Positions 1-6,497 are shown, numbered from the stretch's first letter. The stretch is DNA of 7,063 nt from Deltaproteobacteria bacterium (GCA_021827465.1 JAKAVX010000128.1:1-7063); one strand, 5' to 3'. Translations and numbers: made by a program. The notes: a model not told the origin generated them from the letters alone.

Positions 1-174
1 ATGCGCCGCGTCAAGGGGATAGGCCGCCCGCAGACGATCGTGCGCATCACCGACGGCGGGCGCGAGCGGTTCCTCGAATACATCGATGCGCTCGAGGCCG
101 TCGTGCGCGACGTTCAGCGCGCCCGCCGGCGCGGCGGCTCGCCCGCGCAGACGGTGCCGGCCAGCACGACGTAG
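1..174 (+). CDS. C-terminal fragment of a winged-helix (MarR/PadR-like) transcriptional regulator
   Basis: An open frame runs from the window edge to a TAG at 172-174 and gives 57 residues. The core GRPQTIVRITDGGRERFLEY followed by a helical ALEAVV segment matches the wing and last helix of small winged-helix regulators, where a basic strand leads into T-D/E-x-G-R and a dimerisation helix. An ATG stands at base 1, but the recognition helix that should precede this segment is absent, so the gene most likely begins before the window. The last residues (RRRGGSPAQTVPASTT) are a low-complexity tail. It has the high GC of the outer region and is unrelated to the minus-strand cassette. The family assignment rests on the wing motif only; the target is unknown. 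Confidence 0.6.
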   Translation: MRRVKGIGRPQTIVRITDGGRERFLEYIDALEAVVRDVQRARRRGGSPAQTVPASTT

Positions 175-490
175 CGCAGTTCCCGCTCTCGGTCCCCGCC
201 GATCGGGTCGCCCTCCGCGGGCGCTCGGCTTTGCTGTGTGCAGTCGAAAACGCAAGCGCTGGCGGAATCGAAACTGAAGACCGGCATGATGGTGGGTGAT
301 GCTCCGTCCGCCTCGTGTCGTTTGGTGCGGAAGATCGCCCGTTTTCGTGTCGTCCGGTGTCGCTCGGTCCGGCTCGTGGCAACCAGTTCGTGCCACAGCG
401 GTGCCACGTCTAAACGGGAAGGGCTGCTCCCCCGAACGCGCAGCCAGGGATCCGTTTGGGGTTCTGGCCCAAAAGACTCGCGAAAGCGGT
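175..490. other. Gene-poor spacer between the regulator fragment and the defence cassette
   Basis: Open frames on both strands here are arginine/serine/alanine-rich, mutually overlapping, and show no recognisable motif, so I call no gene. The segment lies between a plus-strand regulator and the 3' ends of minus-strand genes, so it is a convergent intergenic space. The change from very high GC to more moderate GC occurs across it, making it the likely left border of the acquired cassette. I could not find in it a copy of the tRNA-like sequence at 6783-6808. Confidence 0.5.
422..473. terminator. Two weak hairpins downstream of the minus-strand cassette, possible terminator
   Basis: GGCTGC at 422-427 pairs with GCAGCC at 440-445, and TTTGGG at 455-460 pairs with CCCAAA at 468-473. 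Both lie just beyond the stop of the last minus-strand gene and between convergent genes, which is where a terminator is expected. Neither hairpin is followed by a clear U tract on either strand, so intrinsic termination is only a possibility. Confidence 0.2.
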
Positions 491-1219
491 CTAGAAACGC
501 CGCCTACTCGCAGAAGCGTACGCGGCAACGATGCGCTGATCGCCAGATGTGGAGGAGTGGTCGTCGTTCGAGTGCTCCTTGCAGAAGCGGCCGAACCTGC
601 CTTCAAACTCAATCCCGATGCGTGCGCAAGTCGGACAGATGCACCACTGCTGCATCTTGTCCCAGTATGGCCCGAAGGAATCTTCCGGCATTTCTCGGTT
701 CCACGCTATTGGTCTCCGAGTTACGAAACGCTTACGCCTCGGCGCAATATCGAAGCGAAGGACCTCATAAAGCAATTTGCCGTCCTTGTCCTGATACGGG
801 TAAACGCTTTCCGTGAATTCTCCCTCCACCAGGTCAGGGCCAACCATTGGCAACCACGCATCGCGCGTCGCGACGCTTCCCCACATCCCATAGCACACCC
901 ACAGGTCCGCGTCGCCTGGCACGCTTCCAGCGAATATCAAGACCGGCGTTTGCGTAACAACGGCAAGTTCCATGCAGCGATACTCTTCCGGGGGATGCGC
1001 ATCGGTGGGCTTTATCTCGACAAAACGGTCGATCTGCGGTAGATAGAAATCCGGCGTATACAGCTGCTTATCCAAAGTAAACTGCCCGGGCTCGTACTCG
1101 TAGTAGATGCCCAGTTCATCGAAGAACACCGCCCATCGCGCCTCCAGGCGCGAGCGAAACCGAGTGCCATTGTAAGTGGTCGGCTTCGCGGGAATGTTGT
1201 AAATTCGATGACCAAACAT
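491..1219 (-). CDS. PD-(D/E)XK-type nuclease with C-terminal Cys/His cluster
   Basis: The 242-residue protein has a classic PD-(D/E)XK layout near its N terminus: E26 in the helix RSRLEARWAVFFDEL, then YTPDFYLP with D57, then FVEIKP with E68 and K70. These are the residues expected to bind metal and cut DNA. The residues before E26 (TTYNGTRFRSRLE) match the small phage and mobile-element nucleases of this superfamily. A second part contains C193, C195, C198, C213 and H216, spaced like a zinc-binding site that might contact DNA. The ATG at 1219 is preferred because GAGGTG lies about 10 nt upstream; an in-frame TTG at 1237 overlaps the stop of the TIR gene. The start is 14 nt after that stop, so the two are probably co-transcribed. 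The final 20 or so residues (SSTSGDQ..ASRRRF) look disordered. Its substrate (phage DNA, host DNA or RNA) cannot be read from the sequence. Confidence 0.75.
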   Translation of the reverse strand: MFGHRIYNIPAKPTTYNGTRFRSRLEARWAVFFDELGIYYEYEPGQFTLDKQLYTPDFYLPQIDRFVEIKPTDAHPPEEYRCMELAVVTQTPVLIFAGSVPGDADLWVCYGMWGSVATRDAWLPMVGPDLVEGEFTESVYPYQDKDGKLLYEVLRFDIAPRRKRFVTRRPIAWNREMPEDSFGPYWDKMQQWCICPTCARIGIEFEGRFGRFCKEHSNDDHSSTSGDQRIVAAYASASRRRF

Positions 1220-1233
1220 GCTAGGAGCACACC

Positions 1234-2164
1234 TCAAATCGTTAAGCGAGCACCATCGCCGATGCGACCGAGCTTCTGCAGAATTAGCTGCACGAGCTGC
1301 TCGGGCGATTTCTCTCTGAGATCGATGTAACCGATCGTCGGGCGGAGTCCGGGTATCTCGGTGTTATCAAACCTGGCGGGGAGAATATATTCCTTTTTCT
1401 CCTCTAGAGCGCGTGCAAGGGCGCTACGCCGCTCTGCCGTCGTCCAAACCTTGCTCGCGTATTCCTTCGAAACAAACATCACGCAGTATCGCGCCGTTCC
1501 ACGATAAACCGTATCGAGATGTTCGCTCAGCTCCCTTCCCCAGAGCGCCTTCCCCAGAGCGCCTTCCCCAGAGCGTCGCTTCCTCGTACTTATCATAAAA
1601 AAGCGAGACACTGGCGCACCTCAAGCCAGCCGCCACTGCCTCAACATAATCTCGCTGCTCGCCAGCAAATGACAACACAATCTCGTATCTCGTCCCTTCG
1701 CTTCCCGGGGGACCAACGAACGATTCAGAACTCCAAATTGGTCGTCCCGAAATACGGTCGACTTCCACGAGCCGAAACCCATCATGCTCTAGATGAGAAT
1801 TGAGTTTAGCGGCAGTCTCATACGCCTCTTCAGTGCGCGACTGGGCAAGCGGATGAAGCACGGTTTCCAAGAACTTGCAGAACTGAGTATCTGGGCAGTC
1901 AAGAAGGTCTAAGTGCGTTGTGAGCAGCTCGGAATCGTTCCAATCGTGAAAGTTCACGCGGTGTTGCCAGATGTCCATCTCAAGATTGTTAAAACGGCCA
2001 TCGGTGGACGGCATCGACTCCAAGTCCCAGACTCGCTTCAGGAAGTCGATTAGCTCAAGCCTTCCGTGAAAGGGAGCTTCCCTCAGCGCAAGCCAGTCGA
2101 CTATGTCGCGTCGAGTAATGACAGTGATTTTGTTGTTGTTCGCTGGGATCACTACGCTGATCAA
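1234..2164 (-). pseudogene. AbiJ-NTD3-like/TIR abortive-infection protein, frameshifted by a 14-bp tandem repeat
   Basis: Residues about 12-146 (ITVITRRDIVDWL, PSTDGRF, DIWQHRVNFHDW, ISGRPIW) resemble the AbiJ N-terminal domain 3 seen in abortive-infection proteins. From about residue 159 (YEIVLSFAGEQRDYVEAVA) a TIR domain follows. The first frame continues to a stop at 1424 (246 residues), but after codon 200 it no longer matches TIR. The rest of the domain lies in another frame: ELSEHLDTVYRGTARYCVMF, KEYASKVWTTAERRSA, YILPARFDNTEIPGLRPT, ending at 1234. The break coincides with three copies of a 14-bp unit at 1534-1575. Removing two copies (28 bp) leaves 903 bp, an uninterrupted 300-residue protein reading ATLWGRELSEHLD. 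The likely catalytic glutamate of the NAD-cleaving TIR domain (in WTTAER, codon 1432-1434) is downstream of the break. The start is either TTG 2164 or GTG 2152; AGGGG just upstream fits the second better. As it stands the gene encodes a truncated effector and may be switchable. Confidence 0.8.
1534..1575. repeat. Three perfect tandem copies of a 14-bp unit inside the TIR coding region
   Basis: CCTTCCCCAGAGCG occurs at 1534-1547, 1548-1561 and 1562-1575 without a mismatch. On the coding strand it reads CGCTCTGGGGAAGG. One copy encodes the conserved LWGR stretch of the TIR domain, so the other two are insertions. Because 14 is not a multiple of 3, each added copy changes the frame: 1 or 4 copies keep the TIR frame open, and 2 or 3 copies break it. 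Confidence 0.95.
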
Positions 2165-2240
2165 CCCCTACTTAGGCAGAACACTGTGGGTATAGCCCCG
2201 ATTCGCTGCGTGCGTTCTTCTTAGTCGGGCACATCGCACG
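2165..2240 (-). promoter_or_regulatory. Possible promoter region for the TIR/nuclease pair
   Basis: This 76-nt gap is the only sizeable one inside the minus-strand cassette, so the TIR and nuclease genes may have their own promoter. On the coding strand TATACC (complement of 2189-2194) is a possible -10 element and AGGGG next to 2165 is a possible ribosome-binding site. I see no good -35 element, so this is tentative. Confidence 0.25.
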
Positions 2241-2978
2241 TCACACTTCCCGACGATCTGCATCGGTGATTGAAAGCTGGCTCACGTCGGCGGAATAGGT
2301 GTTTTGAATCGTCCATAGCGAAATTTGGTGCACTGTCGCTGATCTCGTTTCTCTCACAACGCCAACCTGCTGTGGCACTGCCTCAGCGACCTTTTGCAGC
2401 CAGATCTCGACACTATCGCGATGCGTATCGTCCTCCGTTACGGCGTAAAGACCAACTCCCGGGGGATCACCGGCTTCAAACCGCATTAGGACATCGAGGA
2501 CTTGGTCAGCGACTTCACCTTTCTTGCCCTTCACCGCTCTCGCAACCGCTTTTGCGAGTTGAACAAAGGCATCAGGTACAGCGGGACGATCATAGCGCAA
2601 GCCAAGCCACGTTTTCAGAAGTTCTGATCGACGAACCGAAATTCTTGGTGGCTCATTCGTACTCAGTTCGGCGAGACGCCGCGGGGTGACCATCAGTCGT
2701 GGGCTTTGGGCGTGAAGCCACCTTTCATGGTCGACCACAAACACTTCGCTCCGGATACCAACTTGGACGTCGCCTTCGTTCTTGTACACTGGTCGCAACT
2801 CGATCAACGGTTCGGTGGCATCCTCCTCGGCTCCATCAAGATCGCATTCCTGGGTGACCACGACCCATTCATTGAAGCTGTGCTCAACCAAAGCGTCGCT
2901 CTGATCGAGCACATTACAACTTAGGCTTGCGCTGAGAAGCGACCCCTGCCGCCACCCCTTTCGGTAGAACGATGCCAC
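2241..2978 (-). CDS. Unrecognised cassette protein with GWRQGSLL and VVVTQECDL motifs
   Basis: I do not recognise this 245-residue protein as a named family. The N-terminal half carries two conspicuous motifs, GWRQGSLL (residues about 8-15) and WVVVTQECDLDG (about 38-49), followed by EPLIELRPVY and a VVDHERWLHAQSPRLMVTP segment. The Q-x-C-D-L arrangement after a hydrophobic strand looks like a functional site, because cysteine and acidic residues cluster there. The C-terminal half is mixed helix and strand without signal peptide or membrane segment, so the protein is probably cytosolic. It starts with GTG at 2978, two nucleotides after the stop of the helix-turn-helix gene, which indicates co-translation. 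By position it belongs with the TIGR04255-like and helix-turn-helix proteins as a third component. Confidence 0.7.
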   Translation of the reverse strand: MASFYRKGWRQGSLLSASLSCNVLDQSDALVEHSFNEWVVVTQECDLDGAEEDATEPLIELRPVYKNEGDVQVGIRSEVFVVDHERWLHAQSPRLMVTPRRLAELSTNEPPRISVRRSELLKTWLGLRYDRPAVPDAFVQLAKAVARAVKGKKGEVADQVLDVLMRFEAGDPPGVGLYAVTEDDTHRDSVEIWLQKVAEAVPQQVGVVRETRSATVHQISLWTIQNTYSADVSQLSITDADRREV

Positions 2979-2980
2979 TT

Positions 2981-3616
2981 CTACTCGTCTAGGTAAGCAT
3001 TAGCGGCGTCGTACTTATTGAACGGCGATTGCGGCACATTGATCATCCCCGTGCTGCGCGGGTAGAGGACCCGGCGCGCAAGGACCATGGCGTGGTAGAC
3101 ATCTCCCCTCTTGAACGCGTCGGCGGCGGTTTCTCGTGCGCCATCGATAGGCGTAGAGAACAACATGCGGTTTAGCGTCGCTGCGTCAGAGCCGGCAACT
3201 GGATAGAGCGTTCGCGTTAGTATGTCAGCGTCCGCGATCTGTTGGGCAAAGTCGTACCGGGGATTTGACTGACCCTCCCGCACACGCCTAATCTGCGCGT
3301 GAGAGCAACCAAAAAAATCACTCGCGCGTCGCAATGACCACCACGTGCGTTCAAGGATTCGGCGAAGAGCTGCGCGACTGTCGACCAGGGGGATTGCGGG
3401 CTCCAGGTTTTGCACGTTCAAAGCGCTTGGAACGGCCGAGATATTGAAGCGGCGTCGCAAATCGGCGAGCCAATCGTTCAGCAAGTCGCCGTGCCGATCA
3501 TCAATAGCGTATCGCCCCTTCTGTTCACCGAACACGTCAACGGTTGAAAGCGTCCCGCTCTCGTAAATTGCCGCCGGTTGGCGTAACCCAGGCGGAAGCG
3601 AATATACTTGGCTCAC
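2981..3616 (-). CDS. Helix-turn-helix protein of the cassette, probable regulator
   Basis: The 211-residue protein has a helix-turn-helix-like segment at about residues 86-118 (RILERTWWSLRRASDFFGCS then HAQIRRVREGQSNP), with the XRE-like pattern of a short first helix, a turn around G-C-S and a basic recognition helix. The first 80 residues show no known fold to me. After the DNA-binding segment come two helical stretches (FAQQIADADILTRTLYPV and ETAADAFKRGDVYHAMVLAR) that could bind the partner proteins. The start is GTG at 3616, and GTGA forms both this start and the stop of the preceding gene, so translation is very likely coupled. A natural role is autoregulation of the cassette through the direct repeats at 4475-4494, or that of an antitoxin-like partner; neither is shown directly. 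Confidence 0.65.
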   Translation of the reverse strand: MSQVYSLPPGLRQPAAIYESGTLSTVDVFGEQKGRYAIDDRHGDLLNDWLADLRRRFNISAVPSALNVQNLEPAIPLVDSRAALRRILERTWWSLRRASDFFGCSHAQIRRVREGQSNPRYDFAQQIADADILTRTLYPVAGSDAATLNRMLFSTPIDGARETAADAFKRGDVYHAMVLARRVLYPRSTGMINVPQSPFNKYDAANAYLDE

Positions 3617-4455
3617 GCTTCGACCCTCCGACGAACCTCAAAGTACTGACGCCCTTCTTCAGCAAGTGCATAGTCGAAGAAGCGCGCTATTTCGTGGTTG
3701 TAGGCTCGGAACACGTCGAGTATGGCGTTGCGTTCGAAGGACTGCGGAGTGGGTAGAGTTATCTCACAGTCCATGATAAAGGACTCACCCTGCCCTTGCG
3801 GCACGACGTCTGGACCAACGCCCTGCACCAGGCCATGACGAATCACGGCATTAGCAGCGATCGTGCGTTCACTCTCTGGAATTTCAACCGTTGCCTCATT
3901 TAAAATAGTTTGCGACAGCGAGTACTTCTGTTTTGCGTGCACATCGTGGGACGCGATCCAGCCAACCACCTCCGGTCGAAACCATGACTCCCAACCGTCG
4001 GCGATGGGCGCCGCATTAATATAGCGAACAGTGACGGACTCACAGGTTGCAAGACCGGCATTAGCCGAGAGCAGCGCATCGCAAACTAAAGCGAGCATGT
4101 TCGAAAATTGCTCGCGACTTCTGTACGCCTGGCCGACCGAAACCTCCGTAAAACTCGGAGAAACGATTACCTGATATTCCGAAGCACCGCCACCGAAAAC
4201 CCAAATCGGCATCGGCGCCTGTTGCTGTTGCGACGTTGCCGTTCCGCCTGGCGAGGCATTCACAGTGAGCTGAATCTGATTTAGTTGGCCCGCGCGCAAT
4301 TCGGGGAACTCGTTCGAGAGGGCGCGCTGAATCGGGTCTATCGCTTGCATCGTGGAGAAAGCGGCAACGATTGGATAGCGCAGCGAAACGATCGCGCGCG
4401 CCAATGGGGGCCGGCCTGACTCAAACCGCCCCAGGTCCTGAAATGCAAATATCAT
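3613..4455 (-). CDS. TIGR04255-family protein (function unknown)
   Basis: The 280-residue protein has the marks of the sporadically distributed TIGR04255 family. They are an N-terminal RPPLARAIVSLRYPIVAAF strand, a WVFGGGASEYQVIVSP core followed by a Y..REQFSNML segment, VRYIN at residues 143-147, and a C-terminal YNHEIARFFDYAL helix near 252-264. Length also fits that family. The biochemical role of the family is unknown. I chose ATG 4455 because GAGG lies 4 nt upstream and the protein then begins close to the conserved region. A GTG at 4497 would add 14 residues but overlaps the direct repeats. It is the first gene of the minus-strand cassette and overlaps the next by four bases. A short Q/S/T-rich loop (about residues 70-82) breaks the core. 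Confidence 0.75.
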   Translation of the reverse strand: MIFAFQDLGRFESGRPPLARAIVSLRYPIVAAFSTMQAIDPIQRALSNEFPELRAGQLNQIQLTVNASPGGTATSQQQQAPMPIWVFGGGASEYQVIVSPSFTEVSVGQAYRSREQFSNMLALVCDALLSANAGLATCESVTVRYINAAPIADGWESWFRPEVVGWIASHDVHAKQKYSLSQTILNEATVEIPESERTIAANAVIRHGLVQGVGPDVVPQGQGESFIMDCEITLPTPQSFERNAILDVFRAYNHEIARFFDYALAEEGRQYFEVRRRVEA

Positions 4456-4474
4456 CGCACCTCTTATTACCCAG

Positions 4475-4494
4475 AATGTTCCAGAAATGTTCCA
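4475..4494 (-). promoter_or_regulatory. Direct-repeat operator candidate upstream of the cassette
   Basis: On the minus strand TGGAACATT occurs twice, with starts exactly 11 bp apart (complements of 4475-4483 and 4486-4494), about one helical turn. The pair ends 19 bp before ATG 4455. TAATAA (complement of 4463-4468) could be a -10 element and GAACAT, 17 bp upstream of it, a -35 element, which would put the repeats within the promoter. The second gene of the cassette encodes a helix-turn-helix protein that could bind here. Confidence 0.4.
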
Positions 4495-4669
4495 CACCTA
4501 AGGGGTTCCGCCTCCCGGAGAGGCGTCCAGTGCGTGGGTCCTGGCGCTTCCCCGCTGCTCAAACCCCGCTGGGGCGGATCGGGCGGCTGGCGGAGCAGCC
4601 CGGCCGACTTCTCTTCCTCTCACTGCTTTTTTCTTCGCCTCGCTCGGCGAGTGGCCGCATTCTGCTCGG

Positions 4670-4709
4670 CGACGACTATCCTGGCCGGTCGACGACTATC
4701 TTGGCCGGT
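4670..4709 (+). repeat. 20-bp tandem terminal repeat of the IS21 left end
   Basis: CGACGACTATCCTGGCCGGT at 4670-4689 is followed directly by a copy at 4690-4709 differing only by C to T at the eleventh base. IS21-family ends carry multiple repeats of about this length that serve as transposase binding sites, and the position 70-110 bp before istA fits this. Confidence 0.75.
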
Positions 4710-4777
4710 TGAGGGCCTAGGCCGGAAGGTCCAGGAGCGGGGCCGCGAGAGCCGACGCAAGGTCGAAAGCCCGTGGA

Positions 4778-6277
4778 ATGCCCGGCAAAAGGATCACCGA
4801 CCACCAAGTGCGCAAGTACAAGGCCCAGCGCCGCACTCAAACGCAAGCCGCCGCAGCCGCCAAGGCCGGCATCAGCGAGCGCAGTGCTCGCCGAATCGAA
4901 TCCCTCGAATCGCTGCCCTCGCAGCGCGCGCCGCGTCACTGGCGAACCCGGCCCGACCCGCTTGCGGTCGTCTGGGAGCCACAACTGCTGCCGCTGCTGC
5001 AGACCAGCCCGCACCTGAACGCCGTGACGCTGTTGGAAGAGCTGCAGCGCCGCTATCCGGGTGAATACGGCCCGAGCGCGCTTCGCACGCTCCAACGACG
5101 CCTACGGCAGTGGCGCGCGGGGCACGGCCCTGAGCGAACGGTCTTCTTCGCGCAAGAACATCCACCAGGTCGGCAAGGCCTCTCCGACTTCACCGTCGCC
5201 GACGACTTGGGCGTTACGATCGCGGGCATGCCATTCCCGCATCGGCTCTACCAGTATGCGCTGGCGCATTCGGGATGGCGCTCAGCCGACGTCGTCGAGG
5301 GCGCCGAAAGTTTCCAGGCGCTCTCGGCTGGCCTGCAACGCGCGCTCTGGCGCTTGGGCGGCGCTCCCGAAGAGCACCGCACCGACAGCCTCTCAGCGGC
5401 GTACAAGAATCTTTCCGAGCCGGAACGGCGCGAGTGGACGAGCCGCTATGCGGCGTTGTGCGCGCATTATGGGATGCGCCCTTCTCGCAACAATCGGGGG
5501 GAATCGCACGAAAACGGCAGCATCGAATCGCGCAACGGCTCGCTCAAGACGGCGCTGCGGCAAACGCGGCTTCTTCGCGGTTCGAACGATTTCGGCGATC
5601 GGCCGGCGTACGAGGCATTCATCGAAGTCATCGTGCAGCGCATGAACGTACGCGTAGAGAAACGCCTGGTTGTCGAGCGCGCCGCCCTGCGCCCGTTGCC
5701 GGCGCGCCGAACCGCGGAGTTCGACGAGTTGCCCGCACGCGTGAGCAAGTACGGCATCTTCACCGCGAAAGGCGAGCAGTACAGCGCGCCAAGCCGGCTC
5801 ATCGGTCATCGCTTGAGCGTACGCATGTACGCCGATCGCGTGGAATGCCACCTGAGCGGTCAGCGCGTGTTCGAGTGCCCGCGAGCGATTCGCAGCAACG
5901 GGCAACGCCATGCGCGGCAGATCGATTACCGGCATTTGGTCGAGAACCTCAAACGTAAGCCCGGAGCCTTTGCCCACTGGGTATTTCGCGACGATGTCTT
6001 CCCACGGTCGATCTATCGGCAGACCTGGGAGAACCTGAGTGCCCAACTTCCCGAGCGGCAGGCGTGCAAGGTCATCGTTGGCCTGCTGGCATTGGCCGCT
6101 CAAGGCCACGAAGCCGTGCTTGCGGTCGAGCTGGAGCACGTGCACGCACGCAAAGAGCTGCCGGATCTGGACGCGCTCACCCAGCGGCTTGCACTGCGCC
6201 CGAGCACCGTTCCGTGCGTTGTCGTAACGCTGCCGGCGCTGGCGTTGTACGACACGCTCTTGGAGGCGGTGTCATGA
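4778..6277 (+). CDS. istA: IS21-family transposase IstA
   Basis: The protein is 499 residues, the normal size for IstA. The N terminus has a helix-turn-helix (QTQAAAAAKAGISERSARRI, residues 21-40) typical of the GC-rich branch of the family. The DDE catalytic domain shows D137 (GLSDFTV), D203 (HRTDSLSAA) and a glutamate in GESHENGSIESRNG (E245 or E250), so the active site looks intact. The C-terminal part has the GQYSAPS-like beta domain (EQYSAPSRLIGHRL) and a final helical region. The ATG at 4778 gives the canonical start MPGKRITDHQVRKY. Its stop overlaps the istB start as ATGA (6274-6277), the usual coupling in this family. IstA normally works with the ATPase IstB, which is broken here. Confidence 0.95.
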   Translation: MPGKRITDHQVRKYKAQRRTQTQAAAAAKAGISERSARRIESLESLPSQRAPRHWRTRPDPLAVVWEPQLLPLLQTSPHLNAVTLLEELQRRYPGEYGPSALRTLQRRLRQWRAGHGPERTVFFAQEHPPGRQGLSDFTVADDLGVTIAGMPFPHRLYQYALAHSGWRSADVVEGAESFQALSAGLQRALWRLGGAPEEHRTDSLSAAYKNLSEPERREWTSRYAALCAHYGMRPSRNNRGESHENGSIESRNGSLKTALRQTRLLRGSNDFGDRPAYEAFIEVIVQRMNVRVEKRLVVERAALRPLPARRTAEFDELPARVSKYGIFTAKGEQYSAPSRLIGHRLSVRMYADRVECHLSGQRVFECPRAIRSNGQRHARQIDYRHLVENLKRKPGAFAHWVFRDDVFPRSIYRQTWENLSAQLPERQACKVIVGLLALAAQGHEAVLAVELEHVHARKELPDLDALTQRLALRPSTVPCVVVTLPALALYDTLLEAVS

Positions 6278-6351
6278 GCGGCGCAAAGCTCAACGCCGAC
6301 GGTCGGCTTGGAATGCTGTTGACCGAGTTGCGCCTGCCGACGATCGTCGCC
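6274..6351 (+). pseudogene. istB: IstB N-terminal fragment
   Basis: Starting from the ATG overlapping the istA stop, the reading MSGAKLNADGRLGMLLTELRLPTIVA matches the start of IS21 helper ATPases (a LGMLLTELRLPTIA motif). After about codon 26 the similarity ends abruptly and the frame runs on as an arginine-rich stretch without Walker motifs to a stop near 6513. The ATPase domain is therefore lost, and position about 6350 is a recombination or insertion junction. Confidence 0.8.
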
Positions 6352-6358
6352 ATAACAC

Positions 6359-6475
6359 TCATCGCTGCAGCTGCGCGACCAAGGCGCAAACGACACCGGT
6401 GTCCAGCGCGTCGGTCTCGATCCGCAGCCTCGCCCCAGAGGAAAACGCGAGCTGCACGATGCCCGCACGGTGAGC
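6359..6475 (-). pseudogene. Possible C-terminal remnant of an IS66-type accessory protein (TnpA-like)
   Basis: On the minus strand the frame ending with TGA at 6361-6359 reads AGIVQLAFSSGARLRIETD followed by ALDTGVVCALVAQLQR. This resembles the last 35 or so residues of IS66 accessory protein TnpA, where a strand pattern (I-x-L-x-G-x-R-L/V) precedes a short helix. The stop overlaps a new ATG as ATGA, the usual junction of tnpA with tnpB, and the sequence then breaks into the istB fragment. No credible upstream part is present. The match is short, so the family call is tentative. Confidence 0.45.
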
Positions 6476-6497
6476 GCTGCGCTCCGCCCGGCGGTAG

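Larger units (their letters stand above)
4660..6350 (+). mobile_element. Truncated IS21-family insertion sequence (left end, istA, start of istB)
   Basis: The element contains terminal-type repeats at 4670-4709, a full istA and only the first 26 codons of istB. IS21 elements normally need both proteins and both ends; most of istB and the right end are missing, so this copy should not transpose by itself. The exact left boundary is not certain. A TG at 4663-4664, just before the repeats, is the most likely terminal dinucleotide. It lies upstream of and divergent from the minus-strand cassette, so it may have displaced the original upstream sequence. Confidence 0.75.

Noticed and set aside
238..1042. 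Long plus-strand open frames (192 and 248 codons)
   Set aside because: They lie antisense to the nuclease gene, have arginine/serine-rich translations without motifs, and the minus-strand reading shows the conserved nuclease residues.
1534..1575. CRISPR-like array
   Set aside because: The units are 14 bp and directly abutting, without spacers; this is a simple tandem repeat in a coding region.
1234..1611. Separate small TIR-half gene starting at GTG 1611
   Set aside because: The first 20 residues are out-of-frame readings of the upstream TIR half and of the repeat; it is better explained as the rest of the frameshifted gene, though expression from the ATG at 1596 cannot be excluded.
4509..4525. 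Hairpin CGCCTC-CCGGA-GAGGCG upstream of the cassette as a terminator
   Set aside because: There is no T run on either strand; a regulatory role is possible but not supported.
5393..6145. 250-codon minus-strand open frame
   Set aside because: Antisense to istA and without motifs; a shadow in GC-rich DNA.
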